Origin: Actinomadura craniellae
GTDB lineage: Bacteria; Actinomycetota; Actinomycetes; Streptosporangiales; Streptosporangiaceae
Direction of reading: 5' to 3'
Length of the DNA: 64,000 nt
Assembly: GCF_003289645.1 (NCBI RefSeq)
Contig: NZ_QLYX01000004.1
Span: 62,001-126,000, forward strand
Shown piece by piece: positions 49,250 through 58,597 of this stretch (its first letter is position 1; each line of letters starts with the position of its first letter). A model generated the notes under the pieces. The model did not search any database. It worked only from the letters and a program-made list of their open reading frames with translations, and was not told where the DNA came from. The position numbers and the translations under genes are program-made.

Positions 49250-50196
49250 CCCGCCGCGACGACCGGAGGCCGGTCCGGGTCGTCGAGGTGCTCGGCGTCC
49301 GCGGACAGGACGACCCGGCGGGTCGCCGTCCACGCCGCCGTGAACAGCATGAACCGCGACACGACGTCGATCCAGACCAGCATGCCCGCGACGACCGCGA
49401 ACGAGGCGTACACCGGGTTGTGCGTGGTCAGCGTGATCAGGAACGTCCCGATCATCTTGAGGATCTCCAAGCCCACCGCGCCGAACAGGGCGCCGCGCAC
49501 GATCCGCCGCCACGGCGCCCGGGTGCCGGTCATCCGCGAGAACAGCACCAGGAAGATCAGCATGTTGCAGCCGATCGCCACCGCCAGCGTGGCCAGCCGC
49601 AGCAGCACGCCCATGCCGACCAGCCCGCCCAGCCCCAGCCAGTCGAGCACCGTGCGCCCGGCGTGCGTGGTCAGCGTCGAGACCGCCACCGACGCCATCA
49701 GCACCGTCCCGAGGAACACCAGCGTCCCCACGTCCCACAGCCGCTTGACCAGGAAATGGCCGCCCCCGGACGGGTCGTTGCCCCAGATGTCGCGCAGCGA
49801 CTCGCGCAGCGCGTTCACCCAGCCGAGCCCGGTGTACAGCAGGCCGACCAGACCGATGATCCCGGCGGTGGTCTTGGCCCGCGCGATCTGCTCCACCGGC
49901 AGGCTGACCTGCCCTGGGAGCAACGAGCCCATGGCGTCCACCAGGTAGACGCGGGCCGGCTCGCTCACCCCCACCACGTAGCCGAGCAGCGAGTACCCCA
50001 GCGCCAGCAGCGGGAAGAACGACAGGAAGCCGAAGTAGGTCATCGCGGCGGCCAGCCGGTCGCCGTGCCGCTCGGAGTAGCGCCCGTAGGCCCGTACCAG
50101 GTGCTCCAGCCAGGGCCACCTGTTCCGCGCGCTCCGCACGGCGCCGGTGGCGCGGTCCCATCCCGAACCGGCCCTGCGCTTCACACCGGCGATCAC
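49246..50196 (-). CDS. YihY/virulence factor BrkB family membrane protein
   Basis: A 316-residue inner-membrane protein with six helices. GDRLAAAMTYFGFLSFFPLL is the conserved first helix, and GLVGLLYTGLGWVNALRESL and MLVWIDVVSRFMLFTAAW are characteristic. The family (formerly thought RNase BN) has no proven activity. Starting ATG is 50196. It is downstream of the RNA ligase and trpS genes on the same strand, the order found in Streptomyces near SCO4848-like genes. Confidence 0.92.
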   Translation of the reverse strand: MIAGVKRRAGSGWDRATGAVRSARNRWPWLEHLVRAYGRYSERHGDRLAAAMTYFGFLSFFPLLALGYSLLGYVVGVSEPARVYLVDAMGSLLPGQVSLPVEQIARAKTTAGIIGLVGLLYTGLGWVNALRESLRDIWGNDPSGGGHFLVKRLWDVGTLVFLGTVLMASVAVSTLTTHAGRTVLDWLGLGGLVGMGVLLRLATLAVAIGCNMLIFLVLFSRMTGTRAPWRRIVRGALFGAVGLEILKMIGTFLITLTTHNPVYASFAVVAGMLVWIDVVSRFMLFTAAWTATRRVVLSADAEHLDDPDRPPVVAAG

Positions 50197-50248
50197 CCAG
50201 GCTCTTTACCCCGGGGTTCCCCGGCGATGCCGCCCGCGGGGAAACGGT

Positions 50249-50782
50249 TCAGCCGAACGGGAAGTCGTGCTGCGGCCGCCAGACGCAGTCCGCGCCGTGC
50301 TCGTACAGCGAGAAGCCCCAGACCTGGAACGCCGCCTCGTAGGAGGCCAGTTCCTTGAACGCCCGGTCCAGCACCTCCTCCGGGAGGTGGTGGGCGACGG
50401 TCACGTGCGGGTGGTAGGCGAACGGCAGTTCCCGGGCCAGCGGCCCGCCACGCACCGCCCGTTCGAGCCGCTCGCAGGCGCCCATGCCCTCGGCGATCGC
50501 CACGAACACCACCGGGGAGATCGGCCGGAAGGTGGCGGTGCCGCGCAGCCGCATCGGGAAGGGGCGCCCGCTCGCAGCGACCGCCCGCAGATGCTCCTCG
50601 ATCGCGTCCAGTTCGGCCCCGGTGACCACGGTCGGCGGCAGCAGCGTGACATGGGTCGGGATCGACCGGGCCAGCGGGTCGCCGAACGACGCGCGCCAGC
50701 GCTGGAGTTCGGCCCCGTAGGGGTCGGGGATCGGGATGGCCACCCCGATCGTGCGCGTGCCGCCCGCGGCGTCAGGCACCAC
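50249..50782 (-). CDS. 2'-5' RNA ligase family protein
   Basis: A 177-residue 2H phosphoesterase. The two active-site HxT motifs are HVTLLPP and HVTVAHH. Members ligate or cleave 2',5' or 2',3'-cyclic phosphate RNA ends. The GTG start overlaps the end of trpS by 11 bases, implying coupling. The substrate in actinobacteria is unknown. Length is normal. Confidence 0.9.
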   Translation of the reverse strand: MVPDAAGGTRTIGVAIPIPDPYGAELQRWRASFGDPLARSIPTHVTLLPPTVVTGAELDAIEEHLRAVAASGRPFPMRLRGTATFRPISPVVFVAIAEGMGACERLERAVRGGPLARELPFAYHPHVTVAHHLPEEVLDRAFKELASYEAAFQVWGFSLYEHGADCVWRPQHDFPFG

Positions 50783-51812
50783 GTCCGAGGAACCCCACGC
50801 GATCGCGTACGACGTCCATGGTGCCTCTGGCGACCTCGCCCGCCCGGGCCGCTCCCCGGGCCAGGATGCGGTCGAGGTCGCGCTCGTCGGCCAGCAGCTT
50901 CTCGGTGCGCTCGCGGATCGGGGTGAACGTGTCGATCACCAGCGCGGCCAGGTCCTTCTTGAACTGGCCGTAACCGGACCCCGCGTAGCGCTGCTCCAGG
51001 TCGGTGACCGGGGTCTGCGCCAGGGCGGAGTAGATGCGCAGCAGGTTGGTCACCCCGGGCTTCTCCTCGGGGTCGTACCGCACCTCGGTGCCGGTGTCGG
51101 TGACGCTCCGCATGATCTTCTTGCGCAGCGGGCCGGACTCTTCGAGCACGTCGAGGATGCCCTGCGGGGACGACGAGGACTTGCTCATCTTCGACAGCGG
51201 CTCCTGCAGATCGGCGATCTTCGCCGCGCCCTGCGGGATGTACGCCTCCGGAACCACGAACGTCGTCCCGAACCGGTGGTTGAAGCGCTGGGCCAGGGTC
51301 CGGGTGAGCTCCAGGTGCTGCCGCTGGTCCTCGCCGACCGGGACCTGGAAGTCGCGCTCGCCCTCGCCCGGCTCGGGCGTGTACAGCAGGATGTCGGCCG
51401 CCTGCAGGATCGGGTAGGTGAACAGCCCGACGCTGGCCGCGGACGCCCCCTGCTTGGCGGACTTGTCCTTGAACTGGGTCATCCGGCCCGCCTCGCCGAA
51501 GCCGGTGATGCTGCCCAGCACCCAGGCCAGCTCGGCGTGCTCGGGCACCTGGCTCTGCACGAACAGGGTCGAGCGGTCGGGGTCGACGCCCATCGCGAGC
51601 AGCTGGGCCGCGGCGACCTTGCACCGCCGGCGCAGCACCGCGGGCTCGTAGTCGACCGTGATGGCGTGCAGGTCGACCACGCAGTAGAAGGCCTCGTGCG
51701 TGTCCTGGAGCGCGACCCACTGACGCAGCGCGCCCAGGTAGTTGCCGAGATGGAACGAGTCGGCGGTGGGCTGGATCCCGGACAGGACACGCGGGCTGGC
51801 TGCGGAGGACAT
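50772..51812 (-). CDS. trpS: Tryptophan-tRNA ligase
   Basis: A 346-residue class I synthetase that charges tRNA-Trp. The HIGH motif appears as HLGN in [12 protein letters not shown] and the KMSKS loop as [10 protein letters not shown]. Other conserved stretches are [12 protein letters not shown] and [15 protein letters not shown] 51812 is used; a TTG at 51818 is weaker. It heads the trpS-RNA ligase-yihY run. Divergent galE starts about 190 bases away. Confidence 0.96.
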   Translation of the reverse strand: MSSAASPRVLSGIQPTADSFHLGNYLGALRQWVALQDTHEAFYCVVDLHAITVDYEPAVLRRRCKVAAAQLLAMGVDPDRSTLFVQSQVPEHAELAWVLGSITGFGEAGRMTQFKDKSAKQGASAASVGLFTYPILQAADILLYTPEPGEGERDFQVPVGEDQRQHLELTRTLAQRFNHRFGTTFVVPEAYIPQGAAKIADLQEPLSKMSKSSSSPQGILDVLEESGPLRKKIMRSVTDTGTEVRYDPEEKPGVTNLLRIYSALAQTPVTDLEQRYAGSGYGQFKKDLAALVIDTFTPIRERTEKLLADERDLDRILARGAARAGEVARGTMDVVRDRVGFLGRGA

Positions 51813-52004
51813 GAGCAAGGACCACTTCTGTCTGGCCTCGGCCGAGGCGACGTGATCTGGCGTGAGCTGACGGGCCGGCTGGCGACCACCCGCCCATCAT
51901 ATTCTCCCCGACAGCCCCCATCGGTGTACCCGGTCGTTACACCGGACGCACCTCCCGGCCCGCGGGTAGCCTGATCACCCCACCCGGCTCAGATGGAGGT
52001 TCAC

Positions 52005-52955
52005 GTGAAGCTGCTCGTCACCGGAGGCGCCGGCTACATCGGCAGCGTGGTCGGCGCGCAACTGCTGGCGGCGGGGCACCAGGTGGTCGTGCTCGACGAC
52101 CTGTCCACGGGCCACGCCGACGCGGTGCCCGACGGGGCCGAACTGGTCCGCGGCACGCTGCGCGAGACCGCCTTCGAGGTGCTGGACGGCGCCGGGTTCG
52201 ACGCGGTGCTGCACTTCGCGGCCAAGTCGCTGGTCGGTGAGTCGGTGCGGCGGCCCGGCCTGTACTGGGACAAGAACCTCGGCGAGTCGCTGGCCCTGCT
52301 GGACGCGATGCGCCGGGCGGACGTGCACCGCATCGTGTTCTCCTCCACCGCGGCCGTCTACGGCGAGCCCGAGACCACGCCGATCCTGGAGACCGACCCC
52401 ACCCGGCCGACCAACCCGTACGGCGCGTCCAAGCTGGCCATCGACACCACCCTGACCGAGTACGCCGCGCTGCACGGGCTGGGCGCGGTGTCGCTGCGCT
52501 ACTTCAACGTGGCCGGGGCGCACGGCCGGTACGGCGAGCGGCACACCGTGGAGACCCACCTGATCCCCAACGTGCTGGCCGTGGCGCTGGGCCGGGGCGA
52601 GTCGGTCCAGATGTTCGGCGGCGACTACCCCACGCCCGACGGCACCTGCGTGCGCGACTACATCCACGTGGTCGACCTGGGCCGGGCGCACCTGCTCGCG
52701 CTGGACGCCTGCGCGCCCGGCGAGCACCAGATCTTCAACCTGGGCAACGGCGACGGCTTCTCCGTCCGTGAGGTCGTGGAGGTCTGCCGCACGGTCACCG
52801 ACCATCCGATCCCGGCCGTGGAGGCCCCGCCCCGGCCCGGCGACCCGGCCGTGCTGGTCGCCTCCTCCGACAAGATCCGCTCGGCGCTGGGCTGGAAGCC
52901 CGAACGCGACCTGCCGGCCATGGTCGCTGACGCGTGGGCCTTCCTGCGCCGGTGA
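52005..52955 (+). CDS. galE: UDP-glucose 4-epimerase GalE
   Basis: A 316-residue extended SDR enzyme interconverting UDP-glucose and UDP-galactose. It has the Rossmann motif [15 protein letters not shown], catalytic Tyr-Lys in NPYGASK, and [10 protein letters not shown]. The GTG at 52005 follows GGAGG with good spacing; the codons before it are discounted. The stop overlaps galK's GTG (GTGA), so the Leloir genes are coupled. It links to galU in the left half of the window. Confidence 0.95.
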   Translation: MKLLVTGGAGYIGSVVGAQLLAAGHQVVVLDDLSTGHADAVPDGAELVRGTLRETAFEVLDGAGFDAVLHFAAKSLVGESVRRPGLYWDKNLGESLALLDAMRRADVHRIVFSSTAAVYGEPETTPILETDPTRPTNPYGASKLAIDTTLTEYAALHGLGAVSLRYFNVAGAHGRYGERHTVETHLIPNVLAVALGRGESVQMFGGDYPTPDGTCVRDYIHVVDLGRAHLLALDACAPGEHQIFNLGNGDGFSVREVVEVCRTVTDHPIPAVEAPPRPGDPAVLVASSDKIRSALGWKPERDLPAMVADAWAFLRR

Positions 52956-54052
52956 CGCTCGCGGCGGCCTTCGAAGAGGCGTTCCTGTGCCCGCCCGAGG
53001 GGATGTGGCACGCTCCCGGGCGGGTCAACCTGATCGGCGAGCACACCGACCACAACGACGGGCTGGTGCTGCCGTTCGCGCTGGCCCAGGGCGTGACGGC
53101 GGCGGTGGCGCGGCGTACGGACGGTGTGCTCGAACTGCGCTCGCTGCAGGCGGCCGGCGAGGGCGTCCGGATCGCGGCCGCCGACCTGGCCCCCGGCGCG
53201 GTCGGCGGCTGGGCGGCCTACCCCGCCGGGACGGCCTGGGCGCTGGGGTTCACCGGTGGCGCCTCGATCATGATCGACGCGGACCTGCCCCGGGGGTCGG
53301 GGCTGTCGTCGTCGGCGGCGCTGGAGTGCGCGGTGGCGCTGGCCCTCAACGACCTGGGCGGGCTGGGGCTCGACCGGCCCGCGCTGGCCGAGGCCGCCCG
53401 GCGGGCCGAGCACGAGTTCGCCGGGGTGCCCTGCGGGATCATGGACCAGTCGGCCGCCCTGCTGTGCTCGGCGGGCCACGCGCTGCTGCTCGACTGCCGC
53501 AGCGGGCTGTCCGCGCAGGTCCCGCTGGACCTGACCGGGCTGGACCTGCTGGTGGTCGATACCGGGGTGCGGCACGCCCTGGCCGGCGGCGAATACGCCG
53601 CCCGCCGCGCGGAGTGCGCCCGCGCCGCCGCCGCGCTCGGCGTGGCCGCGCTGCGCGACGTCACGGATCTGGGCGCCGCGCTGGGCGCCCTGACCGACCC
53701 GGTGCTGCGCCGCCGGGTCCAGCACGTCGTCACCGAGAACCACCGGGTGGAGGCCACGGCCGGGCTGCTGCGCGCGGGCGCCGCCGCCGAACTGGGCGCG
53801 CTGCTGACCGCCTCGCACCTGTCGCTGCGCGACCAGTTCGAGGTGTCGTGGCCGGAGGCCGACCTGGTGGTCGACGCCGCGCTGCGGGCCGGCGCCCGGG
53901 GCGCCCGGATGGTGGGCGGCGGCTTCGGCGGCTCGGTCATCGCCTTGACTGCGGCCGACCGCACCGCCCGGGTCCGGGAGCGGATCGCCGCGGCGCTGCC
54001 CCGGGCCGCCTTCCTGACCGCCGTCCCCTCCCCGGCCGCCCGGCGCCTCTAG
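52952..54052 (+). CDS. galK: Galactokinase GalK
   Basis: A 366-residue GHMP kinase phosphorylating galactose. Motif [22 protein letters not shown], motif [16 protein letters not shown] (nucleotide loop) and motif [19 protein letters not shown] are intact. It begins at the GTG overlapping galE's stop. No galT is in the window. It ends in TAG whose CTAG is shared with the stop of the convergent TPR gene. Confidence 0.95.
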   Translation: MTLAAAFEEAFLCPPEGMWHAPGRVNLIGEHTDHNDGLVLPFALAQGVTAAVARRTDGVLELRSLQAAGEGVRIAAADLAPGAVGGWAAYPAGTAWALGFTGGASIMIDADLPRGSGLSSSAALECAVALALNDLGGLGLDRPALAEAARRAEHEFAGVPCGIMDQSAALLCSAGHALLLDCRSGLSAQVPLDLTGLDLLVVDTGVRHALAGGEYAARRAECARAAAALGVAALRDVTDLGAALGALTDPVLRRRVQHVVTENHRVEATAGLLRAGAAAELGALLTASHLSLRDQFEVSWPEADLVVDAALRAGARGARMVGGGFGGSVIALTAADRTARVRERIAAALPRAAFLTAVPSPAARRL

Positions 54053-56706
54053 CCGGGCGACCCGGCGATCTCGGCGCGGAGCCTGCCGGCGGCCGCGGCG
54101 GCGTCGTCCTCACCGAGCGCGGTGAACCCCGCCACCGCCTGATCGACGCTGGCCAGCGCCTCGTCCGGGCGTTCCAGCGCCGCGAGGATGCGGGCCCCGT
54201 CGTAGCAGAGCAGCGCGGTCTCCCAGGTGCGCGGCGGCTCGTCCGGCCAGCCGGCAAGAACCTCGTGGGCCGCGGCGATCTCCGCCAGGCCGGCCTCGCC
54301 CTGCTGGCTCCACAGCAGGCACATCCCCCGGCGGCGGAGCACCCGCACCGTGCCCTGCTCGTCGCCCGCCGCGCGGAAGGCCTCGGCCGCGGCGGCGAAC
54401 CGCTCGGCGGCCTGGCCGTCCCGGTCCATGTCGGTGAGCACCTCGGCGGCCGACTCGTGGCACTGGCCGGCCAGGCCGGGGTGCTCCACGTCGCCGGCCA
54501 GCGCGGTGAACGCCTCGGCCGCCTCGTCGCCCTCGCCCAGCCCGCGCAGCGCGTTGGCCAGCAGGAAGCGGGCCCGGACGGCGGCCTCGGCGTCGTCCAG
54601 TTCGACGAGCACCGGGATGGCCTCCTCCAGCGCCTCCGCCGCGTCCAGCGGGCGCCCGGCGTTGAGGTAGGCGGCGCCCAGATCGACCCGGGCGTAGGCG
54701 GCCGGCGGGTACGCGCCGGCCGCGGTGAACCCGGCGACGGCCTCCACCAGGTCGTCGGCGGCCTCGGCGTACCGCTCCCGGGCGAGCAGCAGGGCGCCCC
54801 GGACCGCGTGCCCGGTGACGCGCAGCCGCGGGTCGGTCCCGGCGGCCCCGATCGCCTCGGTCAGGCCGGCCAGGGCCTCGGCGGACTCGTCCTCGTCGGA
54901 ATGGTCCAGCAGCTGGCCGAGCAGCAGCGACGCCTCCGACAGCAGCGCGGCGACGCCGGCCGTGCGGAATCCGGCGCCGGCCCGGCGCAGCGCGCCGAGC
55001 GCCCCCTCCCGGTCCTCGCCCACCGCGATCAGGGCCTGGGCGCGGAGCAGGTCCAGTTCGGCCAGTTCGACCGGGTCGCCGGTCTCCGTGCCGTCCAGCA
55101 CCTTCAGCGCCAGGTCCGGGCGGCCGGTCGCGGTGTGCGCGGTGGCCAGCCGCTGCCGGGCCGACACCGCCCGGAGGGTGCCGGGGAAGTGCTCGGTGAG
55201 GTGGTCGGCCGCGGCCTCCAGCTCGCGGAGCGCCTCCGGCGCGCCCTCCTCGTCGGTCTCCACCCGCAGCGCGGCCACCCGGCTGGCCGCCGCCCAGCGC
55301 CGCGGCTCGTCGCCGGCGGCGGCGTGCAGCTCGATCGCGCGCTCCCACTCGGTCAGCGCCCCGGCGACGTCGCCGTCGCCCAGCAGCAGTTCCAGCCCCC
55401 GCCCGTCGGCGCGGCGCGCCCGCTGGAGCGGGGTCGGCTCGGCCGCCAGCCCGTCGAACCGCCGCCAGGCCGCCAGCGCGGCCTCGCCCGCGCGCCGCCG
55501 CCAGTGCTCCTCGGCCAGGTCGAGCAGCGCATCGGGGTCGTCGATCGTGACCGGATCGGGTCCGGCCACGGGAACGGCCGGGGGCGGGGTCGCGGGACGG
55601 ACGTACGGCGTCAGCGGCAGGTGCTCGACCAGCGGCTCGGCGGCCAGGGTCCGCCGCACGATGTCGCCCTGGTGGGAGGTGCGGTTGCGGGCGTCGAACC
55701 GGGCTGCCAGCTCCAGCGCCCGCTCCGCCAGCTCGGCCTGGAGCTCGGCGGCGGGCACCTCGGTCTCGGGCCGGTCGCCGTGCTCGGGCCGGCGGACGGT
55801 CACGTGCCCGTGCTCGGTCTCCGTCAGCCTGCGCAGCAGCAGCGCGCCCGCCGCGGCGAAGGACATCGCGGCGTGCGGGGTGGGCGCCCGGTCCAGCCAG
55901 CCCAGGTGCCGTTGCAAGATTTCCAGCCCGCGCGCCTCGTTGCCGCTCTGCGCGCAGAACTCCAGGTGCGTGGCGATCGCCCACAGCTCGCTGATCCGCG
56001 ACCGCTGCGTCCGGTACGCCCGGCGGTGGGCGTCGGCGGCCTGCTCCAACCGGCCCTCCCGCAGGAACACCGGCAGCAGCTCGGTCAGGATCGTCGATGG
56101 CTGCTCCGAGCAGGTCAGCTCCCGGTTGAGCACCGGCTCGGCGAGCGCCAGGGCGTCGGCGTCCCGGCCCCGCCAGGCCAGGTAGAGAACCTTCGTGCCC
56201 GGGTCGCAGCCCTCGCAGTCCGAGAGCCGGGTGCGGGGGGCCGCGTGCCACATCGCGTACCAGCGGTCGGCCGCCTCGGCGTTGCCGACGTGCTTGGACA
56301 CCACGCAGCGGTAGGTGTAGACGGGGTGCAGCCCGTGGCCGCCCGCCCGGTACCGGCGCTCCATGTCGTCGAGCACCGCGAGCGTGCGGTCGAGCGGCAC
56401 CTCGGGGAAGCTGGTCAGCGCGTTGACCGTGCCCTTGAACGCCCACAGCAGCCGGTACTCGTCGCCCTCGTCGAACCGGGTCGGGTCCCGGTCGTACTCG
56501 CTGAGGCAGCGGCTGAACGCGGTGAACGCCTTGGCGGTCTCGCCGCCCTGCACGTAGGCGGCGCGCAGTTCCATCCGGACCCGGAAGGTCAGCACCTCGT
56601 CGTCGGACGCCTCGGCCAGCCGCAGCGCCTCCTCGACGAGCATCGTCCGCCCGTCGCCCCAGGGCAGTTCCTCGGCCTGGTTCATCAGCTCCAGGACAGT
56701 GCTCAT
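54049..56706 (-). CDS. Large tetratricopeptide repeat protein, Hsp90-associated
   Basis: An 885-residue all-helical protein. The N-terminal third carries TPR-like helices plus a CEGCDPGTK stretch; the C-terminal two thirds carry many TPR units (ALTEWERAIELHAAAGDEPR, YAEAADDLVEAVAGFTAAGA, VDLGAAYLNAGRPLDAAEAL). It has no membrane segment. The ATG overlaps the hsp90 stop (TGATG), so it is cotranslated with Hsp90 and probably acts as co-chaperone or adaptor. Its convergent end meets galK in a shared CTAG. Specific partner unknown. Confidence 0.82.
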   Translation of the reverse strand: MSTVLELMNQAEELPWGDGRTMLVEEALRLAEASDDEVLTFRVRMELRAAYVQGGETAKAFTAFSRCLSEYDRDPTRFDEGDEYRLLWAFKGTVNALTSFPEVPLDRTLAVLDDMERRYRAGGHGLHPVYTYRCVVSKHVGNAEAADRWYAMWHAAPRTRLSDCEGCDPGTKVLYLAWRGRDADALALAEPVLNRELTCSEQPSTILTELLPVFLREGRLEQAADAHRRAYRTQRSRISELWAIATHLEFCAQSGNEARGLEILQRHLGWLDRAPTPHAAMSFAAAGALLLRRLTETEHGHVTVRRPEHGDRPETEVPAAELQAELAERALELAARFDARNRTSHQGDIVRRTLAAEPLVEHLPLTPYVRPATPPPAVPVAGPDPVTIDDPDALLDLAEEHWRRRAGEAALAAWRRFDGLAAEPTPLQRARRADGRGLELLLGDGDVAGALTEWERAIELHAAAGDEPRRWAAASRVAALRVETDEEGAPEALRELEAAADHLTEHFPGTLRAVSARQRLATAHTATGRPDLALKVLDGTETGDPVELAELDLLRAQALIAVGEDREGALGALRRAGAGFRTAGVAALLSEASLLLGQLLDHSDEDESAEALAGLTEAIGAAGTDPRLRVTGHAVRGALLLARERYAEAADDLVEAVAGFTAAGAYPPAAYARVDLGAAYLNAGRPLDAAEALEEAIPVLVELDDAEAAVRARFLLANALRGLGEGDEAAEAFTALAGDVEHPGLAGQCHESAAEVLTDMDRDGQAAERFAAAAEAFRAAGDEQGTVRVLRRRGMCLLWSQQGEAGLAEIAAAHEVLAGWPDEPPRTWETALLCYDGARILAALERPDEALASVDQAVAGFTALGEDDAAAAAGRLRAEIAGSPG

Positions 56707-58499
56707 CAGGGGGCTCCCGGGTCGTGGACGGCCCAGTCGAGCAGCCCGAGGAACGAGCGGTTGAGGACCGCGGTGTCGGCGGCGCGCAGCGGGTGGTGGC
56801 CGAGCAGCAGCGCCTGCCCGTACAGGCCCTGGACCGCCAGCTCGACCAGGTCCTCCTCGGCGAGCGCGGTGATCCGCCGGGTCAGCGGGTTGCGGTGGTT
56901 GAGGACCAGTTGCGGCCGGTCCGCGGCGGCCGCGCCGTCGAGCGCGCCGAGCACGTCGGACCACAGGTCGTCGGCGGCCTCCCGGGCCTCCCGCAACCGT
57001 GTCTGGTGCTCGGCGGCCCGGCTGGTGAGGTAGAGGGCGGGCAGCGAGGCGGGGTCGAAGTCGCGGACGACCACCTCGCAGCCCAGCCGGTCGACCGCCC
57101 GTTGCGCCAGCGCCAGGAACGGCCGCAGCGCCAGTTCCGCGGCCGGGTCGACCACCCCGAAGTGGGTGGTCAGCTCGGTGGCGTCCAGCCGGCGCAGCCG
57201 CACGTCCGGGTCGATGTCGGGCAGCCGCTCGATGATGTCGGTGTCGTAGACGTAGCCGCCGTTGACCAGCCCGACCCCCTGCGCGCCCGAGACCGCCGAC
57301 AGCCGGCGGAACTCGTCGACGTTCGCGGTGTAGCGGCCGCCGGGGTGCCGGCGGCGGAACTCGTGCAGCGTCATCGGCCCGGCCGAGGTCTCGAACTCCA
57401 GCCACCGGTCGACGATGCGCAGCATCTCGTCGTCGTGCAGGGCCATCGCCTTGACCCCGAGCTGGTGCAGCCGCAGGAACCCGTTCAGCCGGGCGGGGTC
57501 GGTCTCGGCCAGCCGCACCAGCCACTGCCGCAGCCGGTCGCCGATCGCCTGCCGGGTCAGCTCCAGCAGCTCGTCGTCGTAGAGCGCCTCGCGGCTGGCG
57601 GTCGGGCGCAGTTCGCCGGAGTCGACCACGCAGCGGACGAAGAACGCCCACTCGGGCAGCAGCCCCTCGATCCCCTCCGACAGCAGCATCCGCTTGAGGT
57701 AGACGCGGTGCGCGCCGCGTGCGGACGGCGTCACCGGCCGGGGCAGCACGAACGCCACTCCGGTCAGCCCCGCCTCGGGCACGTCGAGGTCGATCACGTC
57801 GTAGGGCTCGAACCCGTACAGCTCCTGGCAGTAGGCGTCCAGCGCCCTGCGGCGGCGGCCGGGGTCGGGGTGCGCGTCCAGCCAGGGCGGGCCGGAGCCG
57901 GTGATCTTCACTCCGTCGACGGTCAGCTCGATCGGCAGCAGGGAGCCGTAGGTGCGCGCGAGTGCGGCGACCGTGTCCGGCGCGACCAGGTCGCCGTCAC
58001 CGGGCCGGGCGCGCAGCGTCACGGTGGTGCCGGGCTCGTCGCGCTCGGCGGGGCCAACCCGGTAGCGGCCGTCCGCGAAGCCCGTCCAGCGGACCGCGTC
58101 GCCGCCGCGCGCCGACCGGGTCACGACCTCGATCTCGTCGGCGACGAGGAACGCCGACAGCAGCCCGATGCCGAACTGGCCCAGGAAATCGTGCCGGGCG
58201 AAGCCCAGCTCGTCGCGCTTGGAGGAGCGGCCGATGGTGGCCAGCAACTCGTGGACCTCATCGTGAGTCAAGCCGATTCCGGTGTCGTGCACGCGCAGCA
58301 CGCCGTTCCCGGTCTCGACGCCGACTTCGGCCGGCGCCCCCGGACCGCGGGCGGTGATCGCGTCGACCGCGTTCTGGAGCAGTTCGCGCAGGTAGACCCG
58401 GGGGCTGGAGTACAGGTGGCGGCTGAGCAGATCGACCACGCCACGAAGATCGACTTGAAAGGCCTGATCCACCCCGAACGCCCTCCCGAACGGCTGCAT
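56706..58499 (-). CDS. HSP90 family protein (actinobacterial, HtpG-related)
   Basis: A 597-residue GHKL chaperone. The ATPase domain has LRELLQNAVDAI (N-box), DTGIGLTHDEV (G1) and FLGQFGIGLLSAFLV (lid and G2); a middle domain with the catalytic-loop Arg region (SGELRPTASREALYDD) follows. It lacks a eukaryotic MEEVD tail. It likely folds client proteins together with the coupled TPR protein. Hsp90-TPR pairs are frequent in actinomycetes but poorly studied. Shorter than E. coli HtpG (624). ATG 58499 starts near the Leu-Leu-rich first helix. Confidence 0.92.
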   Translation of the reverse strand: MQPFGRAFGVDQAFQVDLRGVVDLLSRHLYSSPRVYLRELLQNAVDAITARGPGAPAEVGVETGNGVLRVHDTGIGLTHDEVHELLATIGRSSKRDELGFARHDFLGQFGIGLLSAFLVADEIEVVTRSARGGDAVRWTGFADGRYRVGPAERDEPGTTVTLRARPGDGDLVAPDTVAALARTYGSLLPIELTVDGVKITGSGPPWLDAHPDPGRRRRALDAYCQELYGFEPYDVIDLDVPEAGLTGVAFVLPRPVTPSARGAHRVYLKRMLLSEGIEGLLPEWAFFVRCVVDSGELRPTASREALYDDELLELTRQAIGDRLRQWLVRLAETDPARLNGFLRLHQLGVKAMALHDDEMLRIVDRWLEFETSAGPMTLHEFRRRHPGGRYTANVDEFRRLSAVSGAQGVGLVNGGYVYDTDIIERLPDIDPDVRLRRLDATELTTHFGVVDPAAELALRPFLALAQRAVDRLGCEVVVRDFDPASLPALYLTSRAAEHQTRLREAREAADDLWSDVLGALDGAAAADRPQLVLNHRNPLTRRITALAEEDLVELAVQGLYGQALLLGHHPLRAADTAVLNRSFLGLLDWAVHDPGAP

Positions 58500-58597
58500 A
58501 TAGACCGCATCACCCTATCGGCCGTCAAACCGCAATCTTCCGGTTTGAGTGTGATGCGACCCGGAACGAGTCGCCGGTCCCCCGGAGCGCTACTAAA

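Noticed and set aside
52768-57033. A 1421-codon plus-strand open frame
   Set aside because: It runs through galK in another frame and opposite the TPR and Hsp90 genes; its composition is Gly/Arg/Ala shadow coding with no domain.
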